Shown one piece after another: positions 19,652 through 27,883 of a stretch of 56,629 bases of DNA (the stretch's first letter is position 1; every line of letters begins with the position of its first letter). The notes beneath the pieces are model-generated. The model did no database searches. It was not told where the DNA came from and saw only the letters and a list, made by a program, of their open reading frames with translations. The stretch is taken from the NCBI GenBank assembly GCA_021806565.1, contig JAJZXK010000007.1:1-56629 (forward strand), read 5' to 3'. The translations under genes were made by a program, and so were the position numbers. This DNA comes from Bacillota bacterium. Lineage in GTDB: Bacteria; Bacillota; Sulfobacillia; RBS10-35; JAJYVN01.

Positions 19652-20641
19652 ATGGGGCGGCACTCCGGCCCTTCGACCCTGAAGCGATGGTGGAAGGCGC
19701 GCGTCCGGCCTGGGATGGCCGAAGAACCGCCCGGAGGGAACGCCGGGCGTCCGCGCCAGGGGACTCGGCGTGCCCTGATCCCAGTGGGATTGGGGCTGGT
19801 CGCGGCGGGGACCTACGCGGTGGTGGTGTTACTCGGCCATACCGGGACGCGTTCCAACCACATCCCGGCGCACCCGGTGACGACGGGATCGGTGGGCGTG
19901 GTGCCGCAGGGACTCGGCCACGCGTCCGCGTCTACGCAGTCTACGGCGACCGCGACCTCCGGGTCCGCGGCCGATGCGGGGGCCGCCCCGACCCCGCTTC
20001 CCGCCCGCGCCACCCTCCCTTCGTCCACGGCGGCGAACGGCGGCGGAGCGGCGTCGGATCTCCAGGTGGGCGCCCGGTCGGCCGCCCGTCCAGGCGCCGC
20101 TGTCCAGAGCGCCCCGGCCACGTCGGCAGCGGCGGTGTCCGCGGCCGCACAGCCGCCGGCCGCCGGTACCCCGGTTTCGGGCCAGGCGGCGTCCGGGACC
20201 GCCGCGGTGACGGGCCGGACGGCGGCCGCGCCGCCACCGGTGCTGATCCCTCCGGTGGTCGGCCCGGTGCTGTCGGGTTTTGGCTGGCAGTATTCGACGG
20301 TGTTCGGGGATTGGCAGGAGCATACCGGGGTGGATCTGGCCGCGCGCGCCGGCCAGACGGCGGTTTCGCCGGGTGCCGGGCAGGTGCTGGCGGTGGTCCA
20401 AGACAGCCTCTGGGGCTGGGTGGTGAGCATCGGGCTCGACCGCGGCTATTCGACCAACGTGTCGGGCCTGGAGCGCGTGAGCGTGCACGCGGGTCAGGCG
20501 GTGCAGGCCGGGACGCCGCTCGGGGTGGTGGGCAAGGCGCCGCCGGCCGAGGTCGGCCTGGCGCCCCACGTGTTCTGGCAGCTGTTCGCGGGATCACGCG
20601 CCCTGAATCCTGAACTCGGGGCCGGTGCGGCGGGCGGATGA
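19652..20641 (+). CDS. spoIIQ: SpoIIQ-like sporulation protein, M23 fold
   Basis: A 329-residue protein: basic cytoplasmic start, one membrane helix (ALIPVGLGLVAAGTYAVVVL) near residues 40-60, a long low-complexity Ala/Thr/Gly/Pro linker, then a LytM/M23 domain (FGWQYSTVFGDWQEHTGVDLA...APHVFWQLF). The HxxxD half of the zinc site is kept, but the second His of the final HxH is Phe, so it is probably not an active peptidase. SpoIIQ is such a degenerate M23 protein that pairs with SpoIIIAH across the forespore membranes. Its place after atp and before spoIIID matches Bacillus. ATG 19652 follows GGGAGG by nine bases. Confidence 0.8.
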   Translation: MGRHSGPSTLKRWWKARVRPGMAEEPPGGNAGRPRQGTRRALIPVGLGLVAAGTYAVVVLLGHTGTRSNHIPAHPVTTGSVGVVPQGLGHASASTQSTATATSGSAADAGAAPTPLPARATLPSSTAANGGGAASDLQVGARSAARPGAAVQSAPATSAAAVSAAAQPPAAGTPVSGQAASGTAAVTGRTAAAPPPVLIPPVVGPVLSGFGWQYSTVFGDWQEHTGVDLAARAGQTAVSPGAGQVLAVVQDSLWGWVVSIGLDRGYSTNVSGLERVSVHAGQAVQAGTPLGVVGKAPPAEVGLAPHVFWQLFAGSRALNPELGAGAAGG

Positions 20642-20665
20642 GGGGCGGGCCACCACGGTGCGGCC

Positions 20666-21322
20666 TCAGCGGTAGAGGGCGACCCGGCGTTCCAGCATGG
20701 CGCCCAAGCGCGTCAGAGGCCAGTTCAGGAGGATGTAGGCGACGGCCGCCATGCCGTACAGCACCAGCGGTTGGGCGATGGTGTTCACGCCCAGCCGCAT
20801 GCGGTACATGATGTCGGGCACGCCGATGGTGTAGATCAGGGACGACGCCTTGAGTTGCAGGACGAGGAAACTGGTCAGCGCCGGCAGCACCACGGCGACG
20901 GCCTGGGGTAACACCACCCGCCGGAAGGTCGAACCTGCCGACAGGCCGAGGGCCCTGGCCGCCTCGCGCTGCCCGCCGGCCACGCCGGCGATGCCGGCCC
21001 GGAAGATCTCGACCGCGTAGGCCCCGCCGTACAGCGCCAACCAGATGAAGGCCGCCTGCATGGGGTGCAGGATGATGTGGAACTGCGTGAGTCCGAAGTA
21101 GATCACGAACAACTGCAGGATCTGCGGGGTGCCGCGCACGGTTTCCACATAGGCGGTGGCCAGGGCGACCAGCGGCCGGAGCGGCGCGAGCCGCGCGGCG
21201 GCCCCGATGACCCCGATCCCCAGGGCGACCGCCGTCGCGGCGGCCGTCACCTCGACGGTGACCACGGCCCCGCGCGCCAGGGATCCCGAATAGAGTTGCA
21301 CCACCTGCACTGCCGACGTCAT
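20666..21322 (-). CDS. Polar amino-acid/ectoine-type ABC permease
   Basis: An integral membrane subunit of 218 residues with about five helices, of the His/Glu/Gln/Arg/opine permease family. The EAA loop is REAARALGLSAGSTFRRVVLPQA, where the ATPase docks, and the segment YVETVRGTPQILQLFVIYFG is a family hallmark. Its ATG overlaps the stop of the ATPase gene (ATGA). It is the last gene of the minus-strand ectoine/transport cluster and ends 24 bases from the convergent spoIIQ stop; no clear terminator separates them. Confidence 0.9.
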   Translation of the reverse strand: MTSAVQVVQLYSGSLARGAVVTVEVTAAATAVALGIGVIGAAARLAPLRPLVALATAYVETVRGTPQILQLFVIYFGLTQFHIILHPMQAAFIWLALYGGAYAVEIFRAGIAGVAGGQREAARALGLSAGSTFRRVVLPQAVAVVLPALTSFLVLQLKASSLIYTIGVPDIMYRMRLGVNTIAQPLVLYGMAAVAYILLNWPLTRLGAMLERRVALYR

Positions 21323-22164
21323 GAACGCACCGCCTCGGAATCCGCCGCCGGCGGTGCGTCCGGCGCGTCGTCGCCCTCCTGCAGCAGCACGCGGCGCAGG
21401 AAGGAGCGGGTGCGCGGCTCGCGGGGTGACGTGAGCACCTCGCGGGCCGGCCCGCGTTCGACGATGCGGCGTTCGGCCATGAACACGACCGTGTCCGCCA
21501 CGTCGCGCGCAAACGACATCTCATGGGTCGCCAGCAGCATGGTCATGCCTTCCTCGGCCAACTCGCGGATGACGGCCAGGACGTCGCCGACGAGCTCCGG
21601 GTCGAGCATCGAGGTCGGTTCGTCGAACAGCATCACCTGCGGCTGCATGGCCAGCGCGCGGCAGATGGCCACCCGCTGCTGCTGGCCGCCGGATAGGCGG
21701 CGCGGGTAGGCCGAGGCCTTGTCGCGCAGTCCGACGCGTCCCAGGAGTTCCATGGCCGTGGCCTCGGCCTCCGCCCGGGGGCGGTGCAGCACCTCGGTCG
21801 GCGCCAGCGTGATGTTCTGCAGCACGGTGAGGTGCGGGAAGAGGTTGAACGTCTGGAACACCATGCCGATGTGCGTGCGGATCTCCACCAGCGTCGCGTG
21901 CGGCGGCCGCCGGTATTCCGCTTCCCGGGTACCGGTGAGCCGGTGGCCGAGCACGTCGATGCGGCCGGATTCGAACGGCTGCAGGTAGTTGACGCAGCGC
22001 AGCAGGGTGCTCTTGCCGGCCCCACTGGGTCCGATCACCGCTACGACCTCTCCGGGCTGGATGTCGAGCGTGACATCCTCCAGCACGCTCTGTTTGGCGA
22101 AGCGTTTGCACAGACCGCGCACCGCGATCGCGGGTTCCCGGCCGGTCTCAGTGGCGTTGGGCAT
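21319..22164 (-). CDS. Polar amino-acid/ectoine-type ABC ATPase
   Basis: The 281-residue ATP-binding subunit. Walker A is GPSGAGKST near residues 45-53, the Q-loop lies in IGMVFQTFNLFPHLTV, the signature is LSGGQQQRVAICRAL, Walker B is VMLFDEPTSMLDPEL and the switch His is in LLATHEMSFA. It groups with GlnQ/HisP-type ATPases. The ATG lies 17 bases inside the end of the upstream permease gene, so the three subunits are translated together. Confidence 0.94.
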   Translation of the reverse strand: MPNATETGREPAIAVRGLCKRFAKQSVLEDVTLDIQPGEVVAVIGPSGAGKSTLLRCVNYLQPFESGRIDVLGHRLTGTREAEYRRPPHATLVEIRTHIGMVFQTFNLFPHLTVLQNITLAPTEVLHRPRAEAEATAMELLGRVGLRDKASAYPRRLSGGQQQRVAICRALAMQPQVMLFDEPTSMLDPELVGDVLAVIRELAEEGMTMLLATHEMSFARDVADTVVFMAERRIVERGPAREVLTSPREPRTRSFLRRVLLQEGDDAPDAPPAADSEAVRS

Positions 22165-22801
22165 AAGCGAACTCCCACCTCCGCAGAACGTGTGACAGCA
22201 GATAGCAGATGAGGAAATAGAGGATGCCGGCGAGGGCGAACATGTCCATGGGCAGGAAGGTGGTGCTGGCCGCGCCGTAGGCGTGGTACATCAGGTCGGC
22301 GACCGCGATGGTGACCACCAGCGAGGTGTCCTTCACGAGGTCGGCGGCCGCGTTCGTGGCCGGCGGCAGGATCGTCGTCACGGTCTGCGGGAGGATCACG
22401 CGGCGCATGGTGGTCGAGGGCGTCAGTCCCAGGGCCTGCGCCGCCTCGGTCTGGCCGCGCCCGACGCCCTCGATGCCGCCGCGGAAGATCTCGCCGTAGA
22501 TGGTGGCGTAAAAGATGCCAAGCACGCCGGACGCGGCGACGAACCCGGGCAGCACGATCCCGGCCTGCGGCAGGCCGTAGTACGCGAGGATGATCAGGAC
22601 CAGCACCGGGGTGGCGCGGATGATCTCGATGTAGGTGGACGCGACGCCGCGCAGCAGCCCCTGGCGCGACATGCGCGCCAGGGCCGTGAGAAAGCCGAGT
22701 GCGACGGCCAGCGCCAGGGCGGCCGCCGTCAGTTCCAGCGTGATGAGCGTGCCGTGTAGGAAGCGCGGCAGATAGTGCTCCCAGAGACGCAGGATCTTCA
22801 C
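22148..22801 (-). CDS. Polar amino-acid/ectoine-type ABC permease
   Basis: A second permease of 217 residues with the same family features: IEIIRATPVLVLIILAYYGLP and the EAA loop TEAAQALGLTPSTTMRRVIL. GTG 22801 is chosen because GGGAGGGG precedes it; the open frame continues 15 codons upstream without homology. Two different permeases with one ATPase and one binding protein is the EhuABCD composition. Confidence 0.9.
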   Translation of the reverse strand: MKILRLWEHYLPRFLHGTLITLELTAAALALAVALGFLTALARMSRQGLLRGVASTYIEIIRATPVLVLIILAYYGLPQAGIVLPGFVAASGVLGIFYATIYGEIFRGGIEGVGRGQTEAAQALGLTPSTTMRRVILPQTVTTILPPATNAAADLVKDTSLVVTIAVADLMYHAYGAASTTFLPMDMFALAGILYFLICYLLSHVLRRWEFAYAQRH

Positions 22802-22871
22802 GGGCCCCTCCCTACCCCCTGCGCGGGTCCCGGGGCCGGCTCGCACCGGCCCCGGGACCCGCGCGATGGAC

Positions 22872-23798
22872 TCAGCAGATGCCGGACAGGTACGAGGATC
22901 CGGTCAACGCGTAGTGGGTCAGATAGCTCTTGGTCTTGCCGGACTTGCAGGACTTGGCCAGGAAGGCGTTCAGCTTGGTGAGGAAGGTCTTGGAGTACGT
23001 ACCCTTGGCGACGGCGTAGAAGCCCTGCGGCTTCTGGGCGGCTCCGGCGGCCGAGCGCGGAATGGCCCCGAGCACCTTCAGGTGCAGGGACGGGTTCTGG
23101 TGCATGTCATACTGCGCGTACATGACGGGCTGGAACGCCGCCGCGACCCGTCCGGTGGAGACCGCCAGGAACGATTCCTCGGCGGTGCTGAAGCTCACGT
23201 TCGTCGCGTGCGGGATCTTCGGCACGAAGGCCTGTTCGGCACAGCCGCGGCAGGTGCCGATCCGCTTGCCCGAGAGCGCGGAGACGGAGTCCGTGGTCAC
23301 CTGGGGGTGTTGCGCGTTGACGATGACGCCGTCGACGTAGTTGAGGACCGGCTTGCTGAAGGCGACGATCTTGGCGCGCTTGGCCGTCTTGAAGATGTTG
23401 GCGGTGATGTCGGCGCGGTGCACGCTGACCGCCTGGATGGTGGCCGCGAACGGCAGCGCCTGGATGGAGAGGTGGGCGCCGAGGGAGTGGGCGAACGCCC
23501 CCAGCATGCTGATGTCGAAGCCTTCCCATTGCTTGGTCTTCTTGCTCTGGAACTCCAACGGCGCAAACGGGGCCAGAGCCACCGTCAACTTACGGGTCGA
23601 TTGCACCTTCTGCAGGAGCGTAGTGCCGCCCCCCCCCGCCGCGGCCGGCGTGGAGGTCTTGGTGGCGCCTGACGCGGCGGACGTCGCCGCCGAGTGAGTG
23701 CCGCCGGAAGGCGCGCTACCGGCAGCACACGCCGTCAGACCCAGGGCGAGTCCGACTGCGGCGAATCCGAGTAGCGGGCGTCGAAACTTCGAGTGCAT
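22872..23798 (-). CDS. ABC solute-binding lipoprotein (Ehu-like?)
   Basis: A 308-residue family 3 binding protein. The signal peptide (LLGFAAVGLALGLTAC) ends in an LTAC lipobox, followed by a Ser/Thr/Ala/Gly linker to about residue 48 and the two-lobed domain (LTVALAPFAPLEF; WEGFDISMLGAFAHSLG; GKRIGTC). It should be lipid-anchored and capture the ligand for the downstream permeases. The location directly after ectABCD suggests ectoine or hydroxyectoine, as in the Ehu system, but ligand residues cannot be assigned and an amino-acid ligand is possible. ATG 23798 has a GGAAAGG ribosome site. Confidence 0.88.
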   Translation of the reverse strand: MHSKFRRPLLGFAAVGLALGLTACAAGSAPSGGTHSAATSAASGATKTSTPAAAGGGGTTLLQKVQSTRKLTVALAPFAPLEFQSKKTKQWEGFDISMLGAFAHSLGAHLSIQALPFAATIQAVSVHRADITANIFKTAKRAKIVAFSKPVLNYVDGVIVNAQHPQVTTDSVSALSGKRIGTCRGCAEQAFVPKIPHATNVSFSTAEESFLAVSTGRVAAAFQPVMYAQYDMHQNPSLHLKVLGAIPRSAAGAAQKPQGFYAVAKGTYSKTFLTKLNAFLAKSCKSGKTKSYLTHYALTGSSYLSGIC

Positions 23799-23839
23799 GC
23801 GGGCATCCAACCTTTCCAGATCCCTTGATCCCTCGGTCT

Positions 23840-23861
23840 CTCGCTCCCGGCGGGCAGCGAG
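23840..23861 (-). promoter_or_regulatory. Stem-loop between ectD and binding-protein gene
   Basis: CTCGCT (23840-23845) pairs with AGCGAG (23856-23861), with a further CCC/GGG pairing inside across one unpaired base. It lies in the 82-base gap upstream of the binding-protein gene on the minus strand. It could protect the highly needed binding-protein mRNA or partly terminate the ect transcript; there is no T-tract. Confidence 0.4.
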
Positions 23862-23880
23862 CCTGCGCGGCCCTCCCCCT

Positions 23881-24780
23881 TCAGAGGGCGGCCGGGCGGC
23901 GGCAGGCGATGTGTTCGGGGCGCGGCGGCACATCCGCGAAGGGTGCACCGAGGGTGTTTTCCAGGCTGTTGTAGACCATGAAGACATTGCGCCGGGAAAG
24001 CGGTGTGATGTTGCTGTTGGACCCGTGCAGGATGTTGCATTCGAACATCAGCACCGAGCCGGCCGGACCGGTCGGCATGGCGATCCCGCATTGCTCGTAC
24101 ATGCGGGTCAAACTCTCTGGATCCGGCACCCCATACTCCTGGCGGCGCAGCGACTGCTTGTAGTGGTCGGCGGGGGTGCGCCCGACGCAGGAGATGTAGT
24201 GGTGGTGGGAGCCGGGCATCACCATCAGCGGGCCGTTATAGGGGAGGTTGTCGTCGAGCAGCAGCGAGAAACTGATCGCGCGCATGTGCGGCATGCCGTC
24301 TTCCACGTGCCAGGTCTCGAAGTCGGAATGCCAGTAGAACTCCTTGCCAATGAAGCCGGGCTTGAAGTTCACGCGCGACTGGTGGATGTAGACGTCCCCA
24401 CCCAGGATCTGACGGGCCACCCCGCACAGGCGGGGGTCGCGCGCCATCGCGGCGAAGACGGGCTGACCCTCGTGCACGGCGAAGATGGAGCGCACCGCCG
24501 TACCGCCGGGTTCGCGGACCATCTGCGGCTCCGAATCGTCCCTGGACGCCGCGCTCTGCATGCCGTCGAGCTCGCGCCGGAAGCGTTCGACCTCGGCCGG
24601 AGTGAAACGGCCCGGCCAGAAGAGGTACCCGTTCTTATCGAAGAAAGCCAGTTCGTCCGCCGACAGGGGGCCGGCGCGCAACTGGGCCTCGGTGGCGTGC
24701 AGCACCGGGTCCTGGCGCGGCGTGATGCCGGCCTGGTCGGCCACGCGGGAAGGATAGAGGTCGGTCGTCATCATGGTCAT
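23881..24780 (-). CDS. ectD: Ectoine 5-hydroxylase
   Basis: A Fe(II)/2-oxoglutarate dioxygenase that converts ectoine to 5-hydroxyectoine, 299 residues. The EctD signature around FYWHSDFETWHVEDGMPHMR gives the His and Asp iron ligands, and ILHGSNSNITPLSRRN supplies the second His and the 2-oxoglutarate Arg. Its ATG overlaps the ectC stop (ATGA). Confidence 0.97.
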   Translation of the reverse strand: MTMMTTDLYPSRVADQAGITPRQDPVLHATEAQLRAGPLSADELAFFDKNGYLFWPGRFTPAEVERFRRELDGMQSAASRDDSEPQMVREPGGTAVRSIFAVHEGQPVFAAMARDPRLCGVARQILGGDVYIHQSRVNFKPGFIGKEFYWHSDFETWHVEDGMPHMRAISFSLLLDDNLPYNGPLMVMPGSHHHYISCVGRTPADHYKQSLRRQEYGVPDPESLTRMYEQCGIAMPTGPAGSVLMFECNILHGSNSNITPLSRRNVFMVYNSLENTLGAPFADVPPRPEHIACRRPAAL

Positions 24781-25208
24781 GCACCCCTTTCAGCCTGGGC
24801 GGCGGGCGGATCCGTCCGCTGCGTGTCTCCCAGCAGTGGGTAGACGCCGTCCGCGTCATGCACCTCGGCGCCGGTGCATGCGGGCGTGAAGACGCAGATC
24901 AACCGCAACTCGCTGCGGGCCCGCACCCGGTGCCGCTCGTGGCCGTCCAGCACGTAGAGCGTCCCGGGGTTGAGCGGATACGTGCGGCCGTGGTCGAGAT
25001 CGATCAACTCTCCCTCGCCGCCGATGCAATACACCGACTCGACGTGGTGGCGATACCACATGGTCGTCTCGGTGCCGGCCCGTATCACCGTGTCGTGCAG
25101 GGAATACCCGCGGCCGTCGTCGCGCAGCAGCAACCGGCGGCTCGACCAAGTCTCGGCCCGCACATCGCGTTCACTGCCAACGATCGATTCCAGATGGCGC
25201 ACCAGCAT
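24777..25208 (-). CDS. ectC: L-ectoine synthase
   Basis: The 143-residue cupin that closes N-gamma-acetyl-diaminobutyrate to ectoine. It starts MLVRHLESIVGSERDV and holds the family motifs TTMWYRHHVESVYCIGGEGEL and LDGHERHRVRA that form the metal-binding barrel. ATG 25208 is preferred because AAGGAGG lies six bases upstream; the open frame extends further without homology. Confidence 0.97.
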   Translation of the reverse strand: MLVRHLESIVGSERDVRAETWSSRRLLLRDDGRGYSLHDTVIRAGTETTMWYRHHVESVYCIGGEGELIDLDHGRTYPLNPGTLYVLDGHERHRVRARSELRLICVFTPACTGAEVHDADGVYPLLGDTQRTDPPAAQAERGA

Positions 25209-25273
25209 CGGCATCCTCCTTCGCATCTGTCCTTGGCGCTTGCGGTACCTGCGCCGGGAAGTGGGGCGAAGGA

Positions 25274-26563
25274 TCAGGCGGTCTCGACGCACTGGCCGAC
25301 GGCTTCGGCCAGAATGTCGAAGCCTTCGCGCAGCACGTGGTCCGGGCCGGTCAGCGGCGGCAGGAGTTTGACGACCTCGGACGCCGGACCGGAGGTTTCT
25401 ACCAGCAGGCCGGCGGCAAAGGCGGCCGCGCAGATCTTCTGGGCCAGGGAGGGCGGCGTGCAGGCCAGGCCGAGGATCATGCCGCGGCCGCGTACCCCCT
25501 GGATCGCCCCGGAGTGGCGGGCGGCCAACTCCATCAGCCAGTCGGTCAGCATCCGGCTCCGGCGCGCCGTCGCTTCCTCAAGGGCCCCGTCCCGCCAGAA
25601 GGTCTCCAGGGCGGCACGCCCGGTGACGAACGCCGGGTTGTGGCCGCGGAAGGTGCCGTTGTGTTCGCCCGGTTCCCATGCGCGGTCCAGGTCCGGCCGG
25701 ATCAGCGTGACGGCCAGCGGCAGTCCGTAGCCGCTGAGCGACTTGGAGAGGCAGACGACGTCCGGGCGGATGCCGGCGACCTCGAAGCTGAAGAACCGCC
25801 CGGTGCGGCCGCAACCGGTCTGCACGTCGTCGACGATCAGAGGCAGGTCGCGGCCGCGGCAGATGCGCGCCAGGCGTCGCAGCCAGGCCACACTGGCCGT
25901 GGCAAGTCCCCCCTCGCCCTGCACGGTTTCGCAGATGACGCCGGCCGGCGCGGGCATGCCGCTGCCGCCGTCGTCCAGGAACCGCTCCAGGTAGTCGAGG
26001 GATTCCCCGCCCTCCGGGAGGAAGCCCGCGAACGGCACGGAGACACTGCCCTGCAGCGGCATGCCGGCCCCGTTCCGCTTGAAGCGGTTGCCGCTCACCG
26101 CCAGCGACCCGATGGTCATGCCGTGGAAGGCGTTGGTGAAGGCGATGATGGTCTGGCGGCCGGTCACCTTGCGGGCGAGCTTCAGGGCGGCCTCGACGGC
26201 GTTGGTGCCCGTCGGGCCGGGGAACTGCACGCGGTATTCCAGCCCACGCGGTGCCAGCACCAGGTCGCGCAGCGCCTCCAGGAAGGCGCCCTTGGCCACC
26301 GTGGCCATGTCCAGGCTGTGGGTGATGCCGTCCGCCTCGAGGTATTCCAGCAGGTGTGCCTTGAGCGCCGGATGGTTGTGCCCGTAATTCAGGGCTCCGG
26401 CGCCTGAGAAAAAGTCCACATATCGTTGGCCGGCGGTGTCCCAGATATAGGGCCCTCTGGCCTTTGCGAACACGGTCGGGAAACTGCGCACATAACTGCG
26501 AACCTCGGATTCCATCGCTTCGATCACTTCGAGTTCGGGAAGGCGCTCGACCGCGGTCTGCAT
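25274..26563 (-). CDS. ectB: Diaminobutyrate-2-oxoglutarate transaminase
   Basis: A PLP-dependent class III aminotransferase of 429 residues that turns aspartate semialdehyde into diaminobutyrate, the first committed step of ectoine synthesis. GPTGTNAVEAALKLARK, LIVDDVQTGCGRTG and the PLP lysine in VVCLSKSLSGYGLPLA are clear. ATG 26563 has AGGAGGT ten bases upstream. A 65-base gap separates it from ectC. Confidence 0.96.
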   Translation of the reverse strand: MQTAVERLPELEVIEAMESEVRSYVRSFPTVFAKARGPYIWDTAGQRYVDFFSGAGALNYGHNHPALKAHLLEYLEADGITHSLDMATVAKGAFLEALRDLVLAPRGLEYRVQFPGPTGTNAVEAALKLARKVTGRQTIIAFTNAFHGMTIGSLAVSGNRFKRNGAGMPLQGSVSVPFAGFLPEGGESLDYLERFLDDGGSGMPAPAGVICETVQGEGGLATASVAWLRRLARICRGRDLPLIVDDVQTGCGRTGRFFSFEVAGIRPDVVCLSKSLSGYGLPLAVTLIRPDLDRAWEPGEHNGTFRGHNPAFVTGRAALETFWRDGALEEATARRSRMLTDWLMELAARHSGAIQGVRGRGMILGLACTPPSLAQKICAAAFAAGLLVETSGPASEVVKLLPPLTGPDHVLREGFDILAEAVGQCVETA

Positions 26564-26654
26564 CAGGGCATCGACCTCCTCATCGCCAGATGTGCGTGGC
26601 GGTATACGGTGGACACCACCTCCTTGAGATTCCCCGGACGCCGCGCGGCCCGGC

Positions 26655-27191
26655 CTACGCGCCGCGCGACCCGTCCAGCGGACCGACGCGCAGCCAATCC
26701 TCGCCCTCATGGGCGCCCGGGAAGCAGCCCGGATCGAACCCTGGGTGGATGTGCAGCGGGGCGCCGCGTTCGGCGGCCAGGCGCTGGAAGAGGGCCCGGG
26801 ATGCCTGGTTTTTGGGTCCCACCGTTGCTTCGATGAAGCGGACCTCCGCCGTCGCGGGGTGGGTTAGGACAAAGCGCAGCAATCGGCCGGCGACGCCGCG
26901 CCGCCGCGCCGCCGCTGCGACCGCGACTTGCCAGACGAAGAGCGATTCCGGGTGCGCCGCCGGGGTCAGCGCGGAGAGAAAGCCCACCACGCCGAGCCCC
27001 GGCGCCTCCGCCACCGCGCAGGTCTCGCGCAGGTGGGAACACAGCAGCAGATAGCAGTATGAGGAGTTGAGGTCCAGCGGGGGACAGGCGCCTACCAGCC
27101 GCCACACCGCAACCGCATCCGACCGGTCGGGCATGCGGATGTCGATCGCCTCCGCCTTGCGTGCATCGTTCTGGTGGGTCGTGCTCGGCAT
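26655..27191 (-). CDS. ectA: Diaminobutyrate acetyltransferase
   Basis: A GNAT-fold enzyme of 178 residues that acetylates diaminobutyrate. CPPLDLNSSYCYLLLC is the EctA signature, and the acetyl-CoA loop is ARRRGVAGRLL. ATG 27191 fits the usual length and has GGGGG upstream. The gene lies first in the cluster, 97 bases or so downstream of a good promoter, and 91 bases before ectB. Confidence 0.95.
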   Translation of the reverse strand: MPSTTHQNDARKAEAIDIRMPDRSDAVAVWRLVGACPPLDLNSSYCYLLLCSHLRETCAVAEAPGLGVVGFLSALTPAAHPESLFVWQVAVAAAARRRGVAGRLLRFVLTHPATAEVRFIEATVGPKNQASRALFQRLAAERGAPLHIHPGFDPGCFPGAHEGEDWLRVGPLDGSRGA

Positions 27192-27252
27192 CAAGGCAAA
27201 ACCCCCATGAAAACATGGATTATCAAGGTGGCGACCCATACGCAGCCGCACC

Positions 27253-27263
27253 GAGATAATCTC
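27253..27263. promoter_or_regulatory. Palindrome in ectA leader
   Basis: GAGATAATCTC is a perfect 11-base palindrome with a central A, about 25-35 bases downstream of the predicted ectA transcription start. It is a plausible repressor or osmotic-regulator site; no regulator gene such as ectR is in the window. Confidence 0.35.
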
Positions 27264-27294
27264 TCGAAGATCGTATGTTCCGCGGCGCATCGTT

Positions 27295-27324
27295 ATTATA
27301 TGCCACAAGCACTCGGAGTTGCAA
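27295..27324 (-). promoter_or_regulatory. Sigma-A promoter of the ectABCD-transporter cluster
   Basis: On the minus strand TTGCAA (27324-27319) and a perfect TATAAT (27300-27295) are 18 bases apart. Transcription should begin near 27288, leaving a leader of about 97 bases before ectA. A CATGATCATG palindrome (27326-27335) lies directly upstream of the -35, a good place for an activator or repressor. The region is much richer in A and T than its surroundings. Confidence 0.82.
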
Positions 27325-27722
27325 GCATGATCATGTCGAAGCACGCAGTCATCGTGCGAAGTATTAGGAAGAAGCCGCCTCTACTTCTCAACGGTACACG
27401 AGACGGACACTCGCATCAACGCATACAGCGGTGTCTCTTCGTGAGCTACGTGAGGATGGATGCAGCAAATCAGCCGTTTCACAGCGTATATCCGGACTGA
27501 GGGCGTCAGGTGGCTTCTGGAGGATCCGGTGGGGCTCCGCTGGTGCGGTGTGGCAGATACGATGGTTCATGATCGGCGCGAGAAGGCGGTCGCGGAGATG
27601 CGACACCAGGTTCCGCGGCGTTTCGCGTCCCGGGCGGTGTCCCCTTGCGTCGCGTGGGTCTGCCATCTTGCGGCTGCACATATCGATTGGCTAAACGTTT
27701 CGGAGGGACGGGGGGCGAGCCC

Positions 27723-27753
27723 GTGAAGGACCATATCTGGAAGCGGGTTCTGG
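27723..27753 (+). pseudogene. spoIIID: spoIIID, 5' segment (codons 1-10) cut off by the element
   Basis: GTG 27723 begins the reading VKDHIWKRVLE, matching the strongly conserved SpoIIID N-terminus (MKDYIxxRVLEV...). After that the frame runs into unrelated sequence of the inserted element and stops at 27920. GGGGGCGAG (27710-27718) is a suitable ribosome site. The missing continuation EVSRYISRTKSTVR lies 4.9 kb downstream at 32642. I treat this as one gene interrupted rather than decayed, because joining the two ends in frame gives a full-length 95-residue SpoIIID. Confidence 0.88.
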
Positions 27754-27780
27754 AAAGGAGTGCTCCGCAGCCCCAACGCC
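27734..27780. repeat. attL: left junction of the spoIIID element
   Basis: The left junction contains CGGGTtcTGGA (27744-27754), matching CGGGTcaTGGA at the right junction in 9 of 11 positions. Element-side arm 27766-27780 is the inverted partner (13 of 15 bases) of 32616-32630. The two arms are each 12.5 to 26.5 bases from the GA of TGGA, so GA at 27753-27754 is the best crossover dinucleotide. Confidence 0.8.
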
Positions 27781-27883
27781 CGGGGCACGTTGCGGCTGCG
27801 CGCCCGGGGGGCAGGACCGCGGACGCCGCGCGCGGAATGCCGACGCCTCGAAGTATGTCGACCGACCTTGGAGGAATGCGCGC

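Larger units (their letters stand above)
27192..27722. other. AT-richer intergenic region between ectA and split spoIIID
   Basis: About 530 bases separate the divergent ectA and spoIIID. The ectA promoter and palindromes fill the left part. The right part should hold the spoIIID promoter; the best sigma-E-like -10 is CATATCGAT at 27679-27687, but it lacks a good -35. Several open frames up to about 100 codons cross the region on both strands, yet none resembles a known protein or has a convincing ribosome site. A hairpin pairing 27397-27410 with 27431-27443 is also present. Confidence 0.5.

Noticed and set aside
27174..27726. Open frames of 80-110 codons upstream of split spoIIID
   Set aside because: No homology, no convincing ribosome sites, and they overlap the ectA promoter or the expected spoIIID promoter.
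27744..27748. CGGGT as the crossover core of the spoIIID element
   Set aside because: It is shared by both junctions and would also restore the frame, but the attP arms are not symmetrical about it; they are exactly symmetrical about the GA of TGGA.
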